From Flavobacteriales bacterium (lineage in GTDB: Bacteria > Bacteroidota > Bacteroidia > Flavobacteriales_E > Vicingaceae): a stretch of 64,000 nt of DNA. The stretch covers positions 62,001 through 126,000 of the forward strand of contig JABTUP010000005.1 in assembly GCA_015075325.1 (NCBI GenBank), in the 5' to 3' direction. A program made the translations under genes and the position numbers. Positions 54,363 to 63,979 of this stretch are shown in pieces (the stretch's first letter is position 1; each line of letters begins with the position of its first letter). Under the pieces are notes generated by a model that worked only from the letters and a program-made list of their open reading frames with translations, searched no databases and had not been told where the DNA came from.

Positions 54363-54524
54363 TTTGTCTTCTAAACCAGCTAACTCTCTCATAAATTTAG
54401 GAGCAAACTTGTTTAGCATATACAATTTTATAGAACCTGGAACCACAACAGTGAAAAGAAAAATTAAACACCACATTGCCATAAAGAAAACTGCAAAAAA
54501 GAAAACCCAACCTAATGCTATCAT
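54354..54524 (-). CDS. 56-residue small membrane protein
   Basis: A short gene easily missed because of its length. The protein starts MIALGWVFFFAVFFMAMWCL, has one long or two short hydrophobic helices (about 1-30), then a basic and amphipathic tail KLYMLNKFAPKFMRELAGLE ending KSK. The membrane-plus-basic-tail pattern and the close fit in the gap between arsC and the fumarase terminator make it credible. It overlaps the end of arsC. No family is recognised. Confidence 0.55.
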   Translation of the reverse strand: MIALGWVFFFAVFFMAMWCLIFLFTVVVPGSIKLYMLNKFAPKFMRELAGLEDKSK

Positions 54525-54581
54525 AATTTAATTTTTTTAAAAATTTATTGTTGTAAAAGTAAAAATAAATACCAATTCTTC

Positions 54582-54615
54582 AAAAAAAAGAGCCACAAAT
54601 TGTGGCTCTTTTTTT
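54582..54615. terminator. Terminator after the fumarase gene
   Basis: AAAGAGCCACA pairs with TGTGGCTCTTT around 3 bases with A and T runs on both sides. The fumarase stop codon lies at its edge. Confidence 0.88.
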
Positions 54616-56218
54616 ACATCATTTCAAAGAAGTCATTTCCTTTATCGTCGCAAATAATAAATGCAGGGAAATTTACCACCTCAATTTTTCTAACAGCTTC
54701 CATTCCTAATTCAGGAAAATCAACTATTTCTATTGATTTTATGTTTTGTTTTGCTAAAATAGCTGCTGGCCCACCAATAGAACCCAAGTAAAAACCACCA
54801 TATTTTTTGCAAGCTTCTCTTACTTGTGGCGAACGATTTCCTTTTGCCAACATAATCATTGAACCGCCATGCGACTGAAATTCTGCAACATACGAATCCA
54901 TTCTACCTGCTGTTGTAGGTCCAAAACTACCCGAAGGCATTCCTTCTGGTGTTTTTGCTGGTCCAGCGTAATAAACAGGATGGTTTTTAATATATTCTGG
55001 CATTGGTTTTCCGCTATCTAAAAGTTCTTTAATTTTTGCATGAGCTGAATCTCTGGCAACTATAAGCGTTCCATTTAAACTTAATCTGGTTTTAATTGGA
55101 TATTGCGAAAGTTTCTTTAATTGTTCTGCCATTGGCTGATTTAAATCTATTTCCACAGCTGGTTGTAAATGAGGTGCTTTCTCAGGAACAAATCTTCCTG
55201 GATTTGTTTCTAATTGTTCTAAAAAAATACCTTTTTCGGTAATTTTTCCTTTAATATTTCTATCAGCAGAACAGCTAACACCAATACCAACTGGACAAGA
55301 GGCAGCATGACGAGGCAAACGTATTACTTTAACATCGTGTGTAAAATATTTACCTCCAAATTGGGCTCCAATAGCACTTTCTTGACAAATTTTTTGAATT
55401 TTATCTTCCCACTCCAAATCCCTAAATGCTTGTCCTCCCATATTTCCTTCTGTAGGTAATTCATCATAATAACCTGTCGATGCTAATTTAACCGCTTTTA
55501 AATTCGCTTCTGCCGAAGTCCCTCCAATTACAAATGCTAAATGGTATGGAGGGCAAGCTGCTGTTCCTAAATCTCTAATTTTAGCATTAACAAATTCAGC
55601 CAATTTATTTTCATTTAAAACTGCTTTTGTTTGTTGATAAAGAAAAGTTTTATTTGCTGAACCTCCACCTTTGGCTAAAAACAAAAACTTGTATTCATTT
55701 CCTTGATCTGCATAAATATCAATTTGTGCTGGCAAGTTGTTTCCAGAGTTTTTTTCTTCAAACATGGTAAGTGGAACCAATTGCGAATAGCGTAAATTCT
55801 TTTCTTGAAACGTATTAAAAATACCTTTCGATAAATATTCTGCATCATCAACTCCTGTATAAACATTTTCACCTTTTTTTGCCATCACAATAGCTGTTCC
55901 TGTATCTTGACAAGATGGCAACTGACCTTCGGCAGCAATTTGGGCATTAACTAAAAATGTATAAGCTACAAATCTATCGTTATCTGTTGCTTCTGGATCA
56001 TCTAAAATTTTTGCAATTTTTTCTAAATGAGCAGTTCTGAGAAGAAAAGAAACATCAATCATTGCTTGTTCCGCAAGTAATTCTAAAGCTTTAGGATTAA
56101 CTTTTAATATTTTTCTTCCTTCTATTTCAACTGTTGAGATATAATCAGTTGAAATTAATTTGTATTTCGTATTATCCTTGCTTAATGGATAAGGATCGGT
56201 ATAAAAAAATTCTGACAT
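54614..56218 (-). CDS. Class I fumarate hydratase (iron-sulfur)
   Basis: The 534-residue protein is the single-chain class I fumarase, with the alpha part first and the beta part last. The [4Fe-4S] cysteines are in [11 protein letters not shown] (Cys103), [12 protein letters not shown] and [16 protein letters not shown]. The C-terminal region contains [20 protein letters not shown] and [10 protein letters not shown]. It hydrates fumarate to malate in the TCA cycle and is oxygen-sensitive. The symbol fumA or fumB cannot be assigned by sequence alone. Monocistronic between two terminators. Confidence 0.94.
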   Translation of the reverse strand: MSEFFYTDPYPLSKDNTKYKLISTDYISTVEIEGRKILKVNPKALELLAEQAMIDVSFLLRTAHLEKIAKILDDPEATDNDRFVAYTFLVNAQIAAEGQLPSCQDTGTAIVMAKKGENVYTGVDDAEYLSKGIFNTFQEKNLRYSQLVPLTMFEEKNSGNNLPAQIDIYADQGNEYKFLFLAKGGGSANKTFLYQQTKAVLNENKLAEFVNAKIRDLGTAACPPYHLAFVIGGTSAEANLKAVKLASTGYYDELPTEGNMGGQAFRDLEWEDKIQKICQESAIGAQFGGKYFTHDVKVIRLPRHAASCPVGIGVSCSADRNIKGKITEKGIFLEQLETNPGRFVPEKAPHLQPAVEIDLNQPMAEQLKKLSQYPIKTRLSLNGTLIVARDSAHAKIKELLDSGKPMPEYIKNHPVYYAGPAKTPEGMPSGSFGPTTAGRMDSYVAEFQSHGGSMIMLAKGNRSPQVREACKKYGGFYLGSIGGPAAILAKQNIKSIEIVDFPELGMEAVRKIEVVNFPAFIICDDKGNDFFEMM

Positions 56219-56275
56219 ATGCTATTCATTTTTTGAACTGTAAATTTAAGAGATATTAAAACAAAAAAATATGAT

Positions 56276-56314
56276 ATAAAAAAAAGAGGCTGAAATTTCA
56301 GCCTCTTTTTTTTA
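56276..56314. terminator. Terminator after ppiD-like gene
   Basis: AAGAGGCTGAAA pairs directly with TTTCAGCCTCTT, flanked by A and T runs. It ends the long minus-strand transcript from coaX to the SurA/PpiD-like gene. Confidence 0.88.
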
Positions 56315-56316
56315 TA

Positions 56317-58389
56317 TTAATAAAATTTATAACGTTCGTCGGTTACACCAAACTTGTTTTGTAAAGCTTCAAAAGCTCGATTGGCATTATTTCCATACAT
56401 TTGTTCTAATTGAATTTTATAAGAGCTATAGTCCGTAACTGCTGGAGCAGAAGTTACTTCATTAACTAAAACCACAAAAACACCTGTTTGACCTTCTAAA
56501 GGAATACTCATTTGTCCTTTTTTAAGTGTTGGAATCATTCCAATAATTCTTGGTTCTTGTCCCATTACTGGAACAGAATAGTTTGCAAAAGCAACATCAT
56601 TAGCAGCTTCAACAGTTCCACCAATTTTTGATGCCAATTCTTGTAGGTTGGTAAAGCCCTTCATTTCGTTTATAAACATTTCTGCTTTTTTCTTCTTTTT
56701 TGCTCCCAATTCTACTTGTATTTCAACTTGTTCAATTGGAGCAATTCCTTCTTCTCTAATTTCAGCTAAATGAGCAACAACAAAACTTTGTCCGAATTGA
56801 AATGGAGCAGATATCTCACCTTTTTCGCCTTTAAATGCCCATCGAATTAATTCTCTTGGAGAATCTAATCCAGCAATAGTTTTATCACTAGCTTTAACAT
56901 CAGCTACAAGCTTAAAAACTTCTCCACTTTCTGTTGCTTTTGTAAAGCTTTCTGATGAATTGTTGGTAGAATAAAAAGTACTCGCTTTTGCAAAAATTTC
57001 ATCAAATGTTGCATTACTTGGCTCAATATTTCTATATATTTTACCTACTTGTACTTTCTTCACTTTATCGCCTTGAGCAGTAATTTCTATTAAATGAAAT
57101 CCAAATTGAGTTTTAACAATGGTTAAATCACCTTTTTTTCCATTAAAACAAGCGTCATTAAATTCAGGAACCATTTGACCTTCTTTAAACCAACCCAAAT
57201 CTCCACCTTCAATTGCTGAGCCAACATCTTCTGAAGTTGTTTTTGCAATTTCATCAAATTTCCCACCTTTTTGAATTACATTTTTGATACTATCAAGCTT
57301 AAAATAAGCTGTAGAATCTCCAGGCTCTGTTGATTTTAAAAGAATGTGACGTGCTTTAACTGAATCTGGAACCATTTTAACTCCAGTTAATTTTGCAACA
57401 ACTAATGCATTACCTTCTTCAAATGGACCTACAGTTGTTCCTACTTCTGACGAAAAAAAGTTAGAATCGGCAACATAAGGCATGTTGTTTTTTGAGTAAA
57501 AATTTGCATCAAAAGGCACGTCTGAATTAAACATTACGTATGCAGAATCGTTTGTTGATGATTTAAATTCAACAGCTGCATCTGTAATCCATTTTTTTGT
57601 CTCCTCAATATCAACTGTAGATGGTGTAACATCAAATTTCACGTATTCAATTGTTCTCGACGCATCTTGTTTGTATTCGTTTTTGTGTTCTTTATAGTAA
57701 GCCAATTTTTCTTCTTCGGTAACTGAAATAGTGCTATCTGCAACTAAATTATATCTTTTAGCAACGAATGAAATTGATCTTTTCTCTTCTTGCTCTTGTT
57801 GAGTTCTTTTTGCAAAAGCCGTTGGAGCATAAAATCCTTTTTTAATTAAGTTAAAGTACTTTGAAGAAACACGTTCTTTTTGAATACCGTCTTCAAATAA
57901 TAACCATTGGTTTTTATTCTCAACTGGCATGGTTTCTAAACTTTTCAAAAACTGTAAAACTTGAGCTGGATTAAACTCTCCTGTTTGAGGATTCGAAAAT
58001 GCTTGTTTTACCTGTGGGTGAGGATCGTTACCTTGAATCATATCAAATAATTCTTGAGGACTAACGGCAATACCCAATTCATTGATTTGACTAACCACCA
58101 CTTTTTCACGAACTATATCGTTCCAAACTTGCTCCAAAAGAGATTCTCTAATTTCTTCAGTTGCAGCAGATTTGTTTTGCATTTCCCATCGGCTAATGGC
58201 AATTTCATATTGATTATTAAAATCAATAGCTGAAATATTATCGCCACCAATTTCACCAACGCTATTGTCGCCACCAAAAAAGGATTGTCCTGATTGAAAC
58301 AAATCTCCTAATATAAAAGCTAACATTGCAACACCTATTATTATCATTAATAGTGCTGACTTTTCTCTAATTTTTCCTATTACTGCCAT
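56317..58389 (-). CDS. PpiD-like membrane-anchored peptidyl-prolyl isomerase
   Basis: The 690-residue protein has a single N-terminal membrane helix (about 12-30; ALLMIIIGVAMLAFILGDLF) followed by a SurA-N-like chaperone domain (about 35-235) and a parvulin domain (about 340-440; KARHILLKSTE, GSAIEGGDLGWFKEGQMVPEF, VKTQFGFHLIEI). A second, degenerate parvulin-like part and a C-terminal tail follow. It assists folding of proteins in the periplasm. It is the usual neighbour of the CNNM gene in this group. Confidence 0.9.
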   Translation of the reverse strand: MAVIGKIREKSALLMIIIGVAMLAFILGDLFQSGQSFFGGDNSVGEIGGDNISAIDFNNQYEIAISRWEMQNKSAATEEIRESLLEQVWNDIVREKVVVSQINELGIAVSPQELFDMIQGNDPHPQVKQAFSNPQTGEFNPAQVLQFLKSLETMPVENKNQWLLFEDGIQKERVSSKYFNLIKKGFYAPTAFAKRTQQEQEEKRSISFVAKRYNLVADSTISVTEEEKLAYYKEHKNEYKQDASRTIEYVKFDVTPSTVDIEETKKWITDAAVEFKSSTNDSAYVMFNSDVPFDANFYSKNNMPYVADSNFFSSEVGTTVGPFEEGNALVVAKLTGVKMVPDSVKARHILLKSTEPGDSTAYFKLDSIKNVIQKGGKFDEIAKTTSEDVGSAIEGGDLGWFKEGQMVPEFNDACFNGKKGDLTIVKTQFGFHLIEITAQGDKVKKVQVGKIYRNIEPSNATFDEIFAKASTFYSTNNSSESFTKATESGEVFKLVADVKASDKTIAGLDSPRELIRWAFKGEKGEISAPFQFGQSFVVAHLAEIREEGIAPIEQVEIQVELGAKKKKKAEMFINEMKGFTNLQELASKIGGTVEAANDVAFANYSVPVMGQEPRIIGMIPTLKKGQMSIPLEGQTGVFVVLVNEVTSAPAVTDYSSYKIQLEQMYGNNANRAFEALQNKFGVTDERYKFY

Positions 58390-58457
58390 TTTATAAAAAA
58401 TATTTGGGCTGCGAATATACGATTGTTGATTGAATAATAAAAGAAGAAATTATTTTA

Positions 58458-59714
58458 TTATTCTTCAAAATTTTGAACTCTAATTAGTTCTATTTTATTA
58501 TTACATACCTCTTCAATTTTAAATCGATAATTGCTAATTGTTATTACCTCGTCTTTTTCAGGAATACTCTCGTGTTTATAAAAAATTAAACCTCCCAAGG
58601 TTTCATATTCTTCTGATTCGGGTAAGTTTAATTTATATTTATCATTGATGTAATCGATTTCTGTTTTTGCCGAAAACAAAAAGGTGTCGTCATCTACTTG
58701 TAATTCAATTAATTCTTCCACATCATGTTCATCTTCAATTTCTCCAAAAATCTCTTCTATAATATCTTCCGTTGTTATAACTCCAGATGTGCCTCCAAAT
58801 TCATCTACAACAACAGCCATACTTCTTCGCTGGTTTATAAATTGTTTTAGAATTTCACTAGCTGGCATTGATTCGGGCACAATAGATACTGGCAGTAAAA
58901 TAGATTTTATGCTTTCTGGCTTTTTAAACAATTCTAAAGAATGAACATATCCAATAATGTTATCTATTGAACCCCTATAAATTAGAATTTTTGACAATTC
59001 CGTTTCAATAAATTTTTCTTTTAGCTCGTCAATCGAATCTTCAATATCCATTGCAATAATCTCTGTACGATGAATCATACATTCGCGAGCTTTTACATCA
59101 GTAAAATCAAGTGCGTTTTTAAAAATTTGAATTTCGTGTTCTATTTCTTCACCTTTTTCTTGTCGCTCTTGAATATCTAATACAAAATGTTCTAAATCTA
59201 TTTTTGAAAATGCTAAATTACTTTGCGAAACATCAACTCTAAACAATTTAAGTATTCCGTTTGAGAGCAACGTGGTAACGTAGGTGAGTGGAAATAATAT
59301 TAGATATATAACTTTTAAAGGAATTGCTGCAAATTTTAAAGCAAAATTTGGATTGATACGAAGCAATGCTTTAGGTAAAAATTCAGCAAAGAATAATACA
59401 ATTATCGTAGAGATTAATGTTTGCACTAACAACAAAACCCCTTCGCTTGAAGTGTAAACTAAAATAAAAGGTTCTAAAAGCATTGCCATTGCCATACTGT
59501 AAATTACCAAAGCAATATTATTTCCAATAAGCATTGCACCAATAAAACTAGCGGGTTTTTGAATAAATCCTGAAAGAATTTTTGCTGAAAAATCGCCTTG
59601 TTTTTTTTCTAGCTCAATTTTTAATCGGTTGGCTGAAATAAATGCAATTTCCATTCCTGAAAAGAATGCTGAAAATAAAATTGCAACCAGAACGTAAATT
59701 AGATTAATTGACAT
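58458..59714 (-). CDS. CNNM/HlyC-CorC family membrane protein with CBS domains
   Basis: The 418-residue protein has a DUF21 (CNNM) domain of four helices (about 1-170; FFSGMEIAFISANRL), two CBS domains (about 200-325; TGVKARECMIHRTE-like, AVVVDEFGGTSGVIT) and a CorC_HlyC C-terminal domain (about 335-415). The family includes Mg or other cation transport proteins and the gliding protein GldE. This copy is not next to gldD, so I call it only a CNNM-type protein. It is part of the conserved block with lptC and ppiD. Confidence 0.88.
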   Translation of the reverse strand: MSINLIYVLVAILFSAFFSGMEIAFISANRLKIELEKKQGDFSAKILSGFIQKPASFIGAMLIGNNIALVIYSMAMAMLLEPFILVYTSSEGVLLLVQTLISTIIVLFFAEFLPKALLRINPNFALKFAAIPLKVIYLILFPLTYVTTLLSNGILKLFRVDVSQSNLAFSKIDLEHFVLDIQERQEKGEEIEHEIQIFKNALDFTDVKARECMIHRTEIIAMDIEDSIDELKEKFIETELSKILIYRGSIDNIIGYVHSLELFKKPESIKSILLPVSIVPESMPASEILKQFINQRRSMAVVVDEFGGTSGVITTEDIIEEIFGEIEDEHDVEELIELQVDDDTFLFSAKTEIDYINDKYKLNLPESEEYETLGGLIFYKHESIPEKDEVITISNYRFKIEEVCNNKIELIRVQNFEE

Positions 59715-59750
59715 ATAAAAGCCTTGAAAAACCGAAATTAACAGATTTTT

Positions 59751-59951
59751 TTATTGTTGAGATGAGTTTTCTATATTTTTTCGTTGTCTTCTTCTTAAAA
59801 AGAAAAGAACAACAGCTAAACAGGCAAAGATGTAAAAAAACAAAGCATCCATAATTTCGGGCATGGTAAATAATTTATAAGTACCCGTTGCAACACTAAA
59901 AATTGCTATCACTAACCACATTAATTCTAAAAACCGTACAACCTTATACAT
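59751..59951 (-). CDS. Small two-helix membrane protein
   Basis: The 66-residue protein has two membrane helices (about 7-27 and 32-54; LMWLVIAIFSVATGTYKLF and ALFFYIFACLAVVLFFLRR) followed by a basic tail (RRRQRKNIENSSQQ). It lies in the conserved lptC-CNNM interval and is preceded by a (GTTTTTT)-type heptamer repeat. No family known to me. Confidence 0.7.
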   Translation of the reverse strand: MYKVVRFLELMWLVIAIFSVATGTYKLFTMPEIMDALFFYIFACLAVVLFFLRRRQRKNIENSSQQ

Positions 59952-59952
59952 A

Positions 59953-59990
59953 TCTTTTGTTTTTTGTTTTTTGTTTTTTGTTATTTGTTA
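59953..59990. repeat. GTTTTTT heptamer repeat spanning the lptC stop
   Basis: G recurs at 59959, 59966, 59973, 59980 and 59987. The stop codon of lptC and its last residues (VNNK) are coded inside this run. Since 7 is not a multiple of 3, slippage would change the LptC C-terminus. Confidence 0.8.
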
Positions 59991-60559
59991 TTTACCCCTT
60001 CTTCGTCTTTCAATTGAATTGTTCCTTTAATTTTAAGGATTTTATATTTTGTAAAATCTTCATTTGATTGAAGCCCCTCTCCCATTATTATTTCATCTTT
60101 TGTTGTAATTTTAACAAATTCATTGGTATAAATTTTTGAAGAATCTTGAAGCCAGATTAAGTGTTCGGTATTTAATTTATCGCCTTTTTCATTTATTACC
60201 ACTACATCATTTTTGGCTTCCATTATATTTTCAGAAGTTTTATGAATGGCATAATTTGCAGTAAGTTTTGTAGAAACATTTTGTAATGAATCGTATAAAT
60301 TTACTTGAATACCTAAAGGCATTTCTGTATAGTTTTTTTCTCCAACATACTCTTCCATAAGTGGAGCCGTTAACCTCATTTTAATCTGTGCTTTTTCTGA
60401 ATGAATTAATTCCACATTTTTACCTCTTCTGATGGGTTCATTTTTTTTTGATGAAAGAGCATTAACTTCTTCAATATCATTCTCGCATGAACAAAGAATC
60501 CCGGCGAAAAAAATCGTCGGGATTACTTTTATAATATTTAAAGATACTCGTCTTATCAT
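59981..60559 (-). CDS. lptC: LPS export ABC transporter periplasmic protein LptC
   Basis: The 192-residue protein has a lipoprotein-type signal ending FAGILCSCEND. The LptC beta-jellyroll covers about 55-180: AQIKMRLTAPLMEEY, GIQVNLYDSLQNVSTKLTA, ENIMEAKNDVVVINEKGDKL and TEHLIWLQDSSKIYT. It links the inner-membrane Lpt pump to the periplasmic bridge. Its start overlaps the stop of the upstream TPR gene by one base (TAATG), so they are translationally coupled. Its last residues fall in a heptamer repeat. Confidence 0.85.
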   Translation of the reverse strand: MIRRVSLNIIKVIPTIFFAGILCSCENDIEEVNALSSKKNEPIRRGKNVELIHSEKAQIKMRLTAPLMEEYVGEKNYTEMPLGIQVNLYDSLQNVSTKLTANYAIHKTSENIMEAKNDVVVINEKGDKLNTEHLIWLQDSSKIYTNEFVKITTKDEIIMGEGLQSNEDFTKYKILKIKGTIQLKDEEGVNNK

Positions 60560-61839
60560 TAGTCGTTTACCCTAATTGTTGTAGATTCATTAATCCAACA
60601 TCCAACAGTGTAAGCATCTCCTTTTTGTTTTCCGTAAAAGAACAAATCTTTTGTTGGAGGAAAACTTGCTGAAGCACGAGCAATTTTTTTATTTGCTTCT
60701 TCAGCAACCGATGAATCTATTGATTTTGCTTTTTGATATTTATCTACAGCAGCCCAATAAGCACCCCATTTACCTAGTTCTCCATCATCACATGAGCTTG
60801 CACTATACAAGTATGCATCTCCTATAACAATATATGGTTCTCCCCAACCACTTTTTAATCCTGCAGCTTTTAAAGCGTAAGTTCTAGCCGAAGAGTAATT
60901 TTTTGCATACAAATAAGCCTCAGCAATACTCATTACATAAGTAGATTTTTCTTCATCATTGGTTGCCATATCAGCAGCTTTGTTAAAGAAATCGATTGCT
61001 TTGCTATAATCTTTTTTACCTAAAAATAATTTACCCATTCCGTCAGCACCCTCAGCAGAAGGTTCTAATGCAAAATAAGCTTCTGCAACTTTAGCAAAAA
61101 TAGGTGCTTCATAGCATTTTTTGAAACGCAACAATTTAACAGTTCTTCTTAACCAATCTAAATTAGATTTGTTTGCTTCAAAGTTTTTCTCTGCCATTGG
61201 AACTAAAATTTCACAATCTAAATATGGTGCAGCAACTGCTTCAATTTTTTTCTGTGCTTCAACATAACTTTCATCTTGTTTAGTTCCTGTAATAGCAACT
61301 ACTTTTTCGTACATTTCAACCACATCAGCTTTTGTTTTTTTGCCATCTTTTTCTAAATTGGCTACAGCAAATATTAAAGCAACTAATGTTCCTGGTTCTG
61401 ATTCGGTACCACCTAATTCAACAGATTCGTTTAATACATCAAATATTTTTTGCGGCTCATTTTTACTGTACACCAGCATGGTTTGACCTTTTAAACCCAA
61501 TACTTTTGCTTTGTCTCCAAACACGGTAATTCTTTTATCGAAGATTGAGTACATCGTGTCTTTATAGGCTTGTTGTAATTTTGCATCGGTTGCACCTTTA
61601 ATTAATCCTTGGTATAATTTAACACCATTGATATATAATGTTAATTGCGATTCAGGACATACTGAGTAAGCTTTCTTCCACAAACTTAATGCTAAAGCAG
61701 GGTCGCTGGTCATGTAATCTTTATAAATTAAACTTTCTATACATGTAACACTATCTTGTGGAGTTTTACCATATTTGCCTTGAGCATAGGTTAAACCTGA
61801 AATTGCTATACTTATAACTATTAATGCTAACTTTTTCAT
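60559..61839 (-). CDS. Exported tetratricopeptide-repeat protein
   Basis: The 426-residue protein has a signal peptide (ISGLTYAQ) and TPR-like helical repeats, best seen at DYSKAIDFFNKAADMATNDE and SARTYALKAAGLKSGWGEPY (about 280-350). It lies between an outer membrane protein gene and lptC, with a one-base overlap with lptC. Proteins like this in the same position are common in Bacteroidota. It could be an assembly factor for the outer membrane, which is inference from context only. Confidence 0.8.
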   Translation of the reverse strand: MKKLALIVISIAISGLTYAQGKYGKTPQDSVTCIESLIYKDYMTSDPALALSLWKKAYSVCPESQLTLYINGVKLYQGLIKGATDAKLQQAYKDTMYSIFDKRITVFGDKAKVLGLKGQTMLVYSKNEPQKIFDVLNESVELGGTESEPGTLVALIFAVANLEKDGKKTKADVVEMYEKVVAITGTKQDESYVEAQKKIEAVAAPYLDCEILVPMAEKNFEANKSNLDWLRRTVKLLRFKKCYEAPIFAKVAEAYFALEPSAEGADGMGKLFLGKKDYSKAIDFFNKAADMATNDEEKSTYVMSIAEAYLYAKNYSSARTYALKAAGLKSGWGEPYIVIGDAYLYSASSCDDGELGKWGAYWAAVDKYQKAKSIDSSVAEEANKKIARASASFPPTKDLFFYGKQKGDAYTVGCWINESTTIRVND

Positions 61840-61859
61840 ATTACTTTTTTTTATTGTTC

Positions 61860-63164
61860 TTAATCGTATTTTCTTTTAATAAACCATCTATCGTTAATGG
61901 TTAAGCCAAAATTTAAATTTACAAATGTTTCTTTTATTAAACCATTACTTGCAATCCCTCTGTTACCATACTCAACTCCCAAATTAATGCTAGGTACTGA
62001 AGTATCGGTTCTTTTCAATGGCAACCCTAAACCAAAAGTTATGCCATATTCACTAATATCTTGGTTATTGATTGATAGATAAGCTGTTGAATAACGAACT
62101 CCCAATCGATATTTAACTCGTTTAAAATAACTATTAAACGCGTCGTATTTAGGGATTAACTCAAAACCTGAAGAAATAGATAGGTTGTTTTTATAATTTG
62201 TTATTGTTTCATTTAGTTTAATATTGCCCCAGTTGGTAGATTTTACATCAAGGGCAATTAACCATTTATTTTCTTTTTCTAATGACACACCTCCACCTAC
62301 AGAACTTGGTAATTGGGTAGTAGTGGGAGCATCTTCTGAATAAATAATAGTATCCATTATTGATCCAAAATCAATATTTCCTATAAAAGTTCTAATCGTT
62401 TCGGTTTTTTTTGATTTCAATTCAGATGCTAATGCATAAGTTGCTCCAAAAGAAAGAACGTACCTTTCTTTTTTGCTGTTGAAGAAATGTTTTTGATAAT
62501 ACACCCCAAAACTATTAGTAAAATCGGCTGTATGAGTATTTTCTGTTGACCAAAAATTTAAAGCTGAAGGCAACCCACTTAAAATAACTTTTCTATCATT
62601 AAATATATTACCAAATAAAAAAGATAATTGATGTCCAAAGGATATCATCGAAGTAGAATCTACTTTAAATTTTAATGCATTACCAAAAAACAAATTAGTT
62701 AATCCGCCTTCTCCTTTATAGTAGTAACTAACACCACCAGCATTGGGGTCAATGGTAATGGTTGAATAATCGTACCCTACATTTGAATAAGGTTTTGCTC
62801 CAAATGCCATCCCCCATTTGTTTTTAATTATAGGAAACCCTAATGCGATATAACTAATATGAGGATGGTTTTGATATTGGTTTTGTTTACCATCAGTCAT
62901 TCTGAGCGAATTATTGGTTGCAGCAACCTCAAAAGTTGTAATGCCTAGCTCCGAAAACGATGCTGGATTTAAAAGGTTAATGCTGTTGAACGAACGAGTT
63001 GCAATACCTGTTCCTGCTAAGGCAAAATTTTGATTTGTACTTTCTGGTCTTAAAATTCCAACACCATAACGAGAGTATGGTGAATTTGTAGTAGCCTGTG
63101 CATTTGCCTCTAATGAAGAAAATGCTATAAGTAAAATGAAAATGTAGCTACTAATTTTTTGCAT
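61860..63164 (-). CDS. FadL-like outer membrane beta-barrel protein
   Basis: The 434-residue protein has a signal peptide (SSLEANAQ) followed by a FadL/PorV-type N-terminal hatch region (SPYSRYGVGILRPESTNQNF, SINLLNPASFSEL) and a series of amphipathic beta strands ending in an aromatic residue pattern up to the C-terminus (FGLTINDRWFIKRKYD). It is probably an outer membrane barrel of unknown cargo. Its start overlaps the end of coaX by 14 bases, so it is co-transcribed. Confidence 0.8.
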   Translation of the reverse strand: MQKISSYIFILLIAFSSLEANAQATTNSPYSRYGVGILRPESTNQNFALAGTGIATRSFNSINLLNPASFSELGITTFEVAATNNSLRMTDGKQNQYQNHPHISYIALGFPIIKNKWGMAFGAKPYSNVGYDYSTITIDPNAGGVSYYYKGEGGLTNLFFGNALKFKVDSTSMISFGHQLSFLFGNIFNDRKVILSGLPSALNFWSTENTHTADFTNSFGVYYQKHFFNSKKERYVLSFGATYALASELKSKKTETIRTFIGNIDFGSIMDTIIYSEDAPTTTQLPSSVGGGVSLEKENKWLIALDVKSTNWGNIKLNETITNYKNNLSISSGFELIPKYDAFNSYFKRVKYRLGVRYSTAYLSINNQDISEYGITFGLGLPLKRTDTSVPSINLGVEYGNRGIASNGLIKETFVNLNFGLTINDRWFIKRKYD

Positions 63165-63888
63165 TATATTTTAAAATTTCGTTTAATCCTTTTAGTAAGA
63201 AAAATTTGTCTGCAAAGATGCGATTTTTTGATTCTAAATCAAACATTTCAGCATTTCCTCCTGTAATAACTGGCTGAATATTTTCGTAACGCTTTGTATA
63301 TTCTGCAATTACCCCTTCTATTTCTAATTTTACGCCATAAAAAACTCCTGATTTTATGGAATCAATTGTAGAATCTCCAGTTAGTTTTGGTGTTACATTG
63401 TCAGAAAAATCGACCAATGGTAATTTTCCAGTGTATTGGTTAAGTGCTTTTAATCTTAGATTTACTCCTGGAGCTATTGAGCCTCCTAAATAATTCTTAT
63501 TCTTGTCAATAAAGTCGTATGTAATACAAGTTCCTGCATCAATTACCAACACATCGTGTCCGTTAAACAACGGATGAGTTGCAGCGGCTGCAACTAGGGC
63601 AATTCTATCTTTACCTAAAGTACTTGGTGTTGAATATAAATTTGCAAAAGGCAATAAAATTTGTTCGTTTAAATTCAAAAAATGGGTTTGTTTCATTAAC
63701 AATTGTTCGAGTTCTGTTTGTTCGTTTTTTACATTAGAAACTATTGAACGAACAATATTAAATTCATTTAACAGAATTTCGATATCTTTTATCGTTAATG
63801 ATTCATAATTTTTGTTAAAAACAATTTTATCATCCAAAAACAATGCAATTTTGGTAGAAGTATTGCCAATATCGATTACTAAATTCAA
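63151..63888 (-). CDS. coaX: Type III pantothenate kinase
   Basis: I start at a TTG giving MNLVIDIGNTSTK (245 residues), which is where the family begins. An alternative TTG 12 codons upstream lies inside a -7 promoter box and so could not be translated from that promoter. The ASKHA motifs are complete: DIGNTSTK, LGKDRIALVAAAA, VIDAGTCITYDF, GGSIAPGVNLRLKAL and TGGNAEMF. CoaX phosphorylates pantothenate in CoA synthesis and needs a monovalent cation. It heads the conserved envelope block. Confidence 0.9.
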   Translation of the reverse strand: MNLVIDIGNTSTKIALFLDDKIVFNKNYESLTIKDIEILLNEFNIVRSIVSNVKNEQTELEQLLMKQTHFLNLNEQILLPFANLYSTPSTLGKDRIALVAAAATHPLFNGHDVLVIDAGTCITYDFIDKNKNYLGGSIAPGVNLRLKALNQYTGKLPLVDFSDNVTPKLTGDSTIDSIKSGVFYGVKLEIEGVIAEYTKRYENIQPVITGGNAEMFDLESKNRIFADKFFLLKGLNEILKYNAKN

Positions 63889-63921
63889 CTGATTATCAAT
63901 GTATAAGAAATAATAAGACTT

Positions 63922-63929
63922 CAAAAATA
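63922..63929 (-). promoter_or_regulatory. Predicted -7 box of the coaX operon
   Basis: Minus-strand TATTTTTG matches TAnnTTTG exactly, 33 bases before the preferred TTG start. Confidence 0.45.
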
Positions 63930-63971
63930 CAAATAGTATCTAATTTTTTTTTTATGATTAAAATAAATTAA

Positions 63972-63979
63972 TACATTTG
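63972..63979 (+). promoter_or_regulatory. Predicted -7 box of the gene entering at the window edge
   Basis: TACATTTG matches TAnnTTTG exactly. An ATG at 63991 follows 11 bases later but only three codons are visible, so the gene cannot be identified. Confidence 0.4.

Noticed and set aside
54286..54531. 81-codon plus-strand frame overlapping the end of arsC
   Set aside because: Lys-rich translation without start context. The opposite strand encodes a better small membrane protein in the same place.
63889..63924. Longer coaX with an upstream TTG start
   Set aside because: That TTG is the last three bases of the -7 box TATTTTTG and the family begins at NLVIDIGNT.
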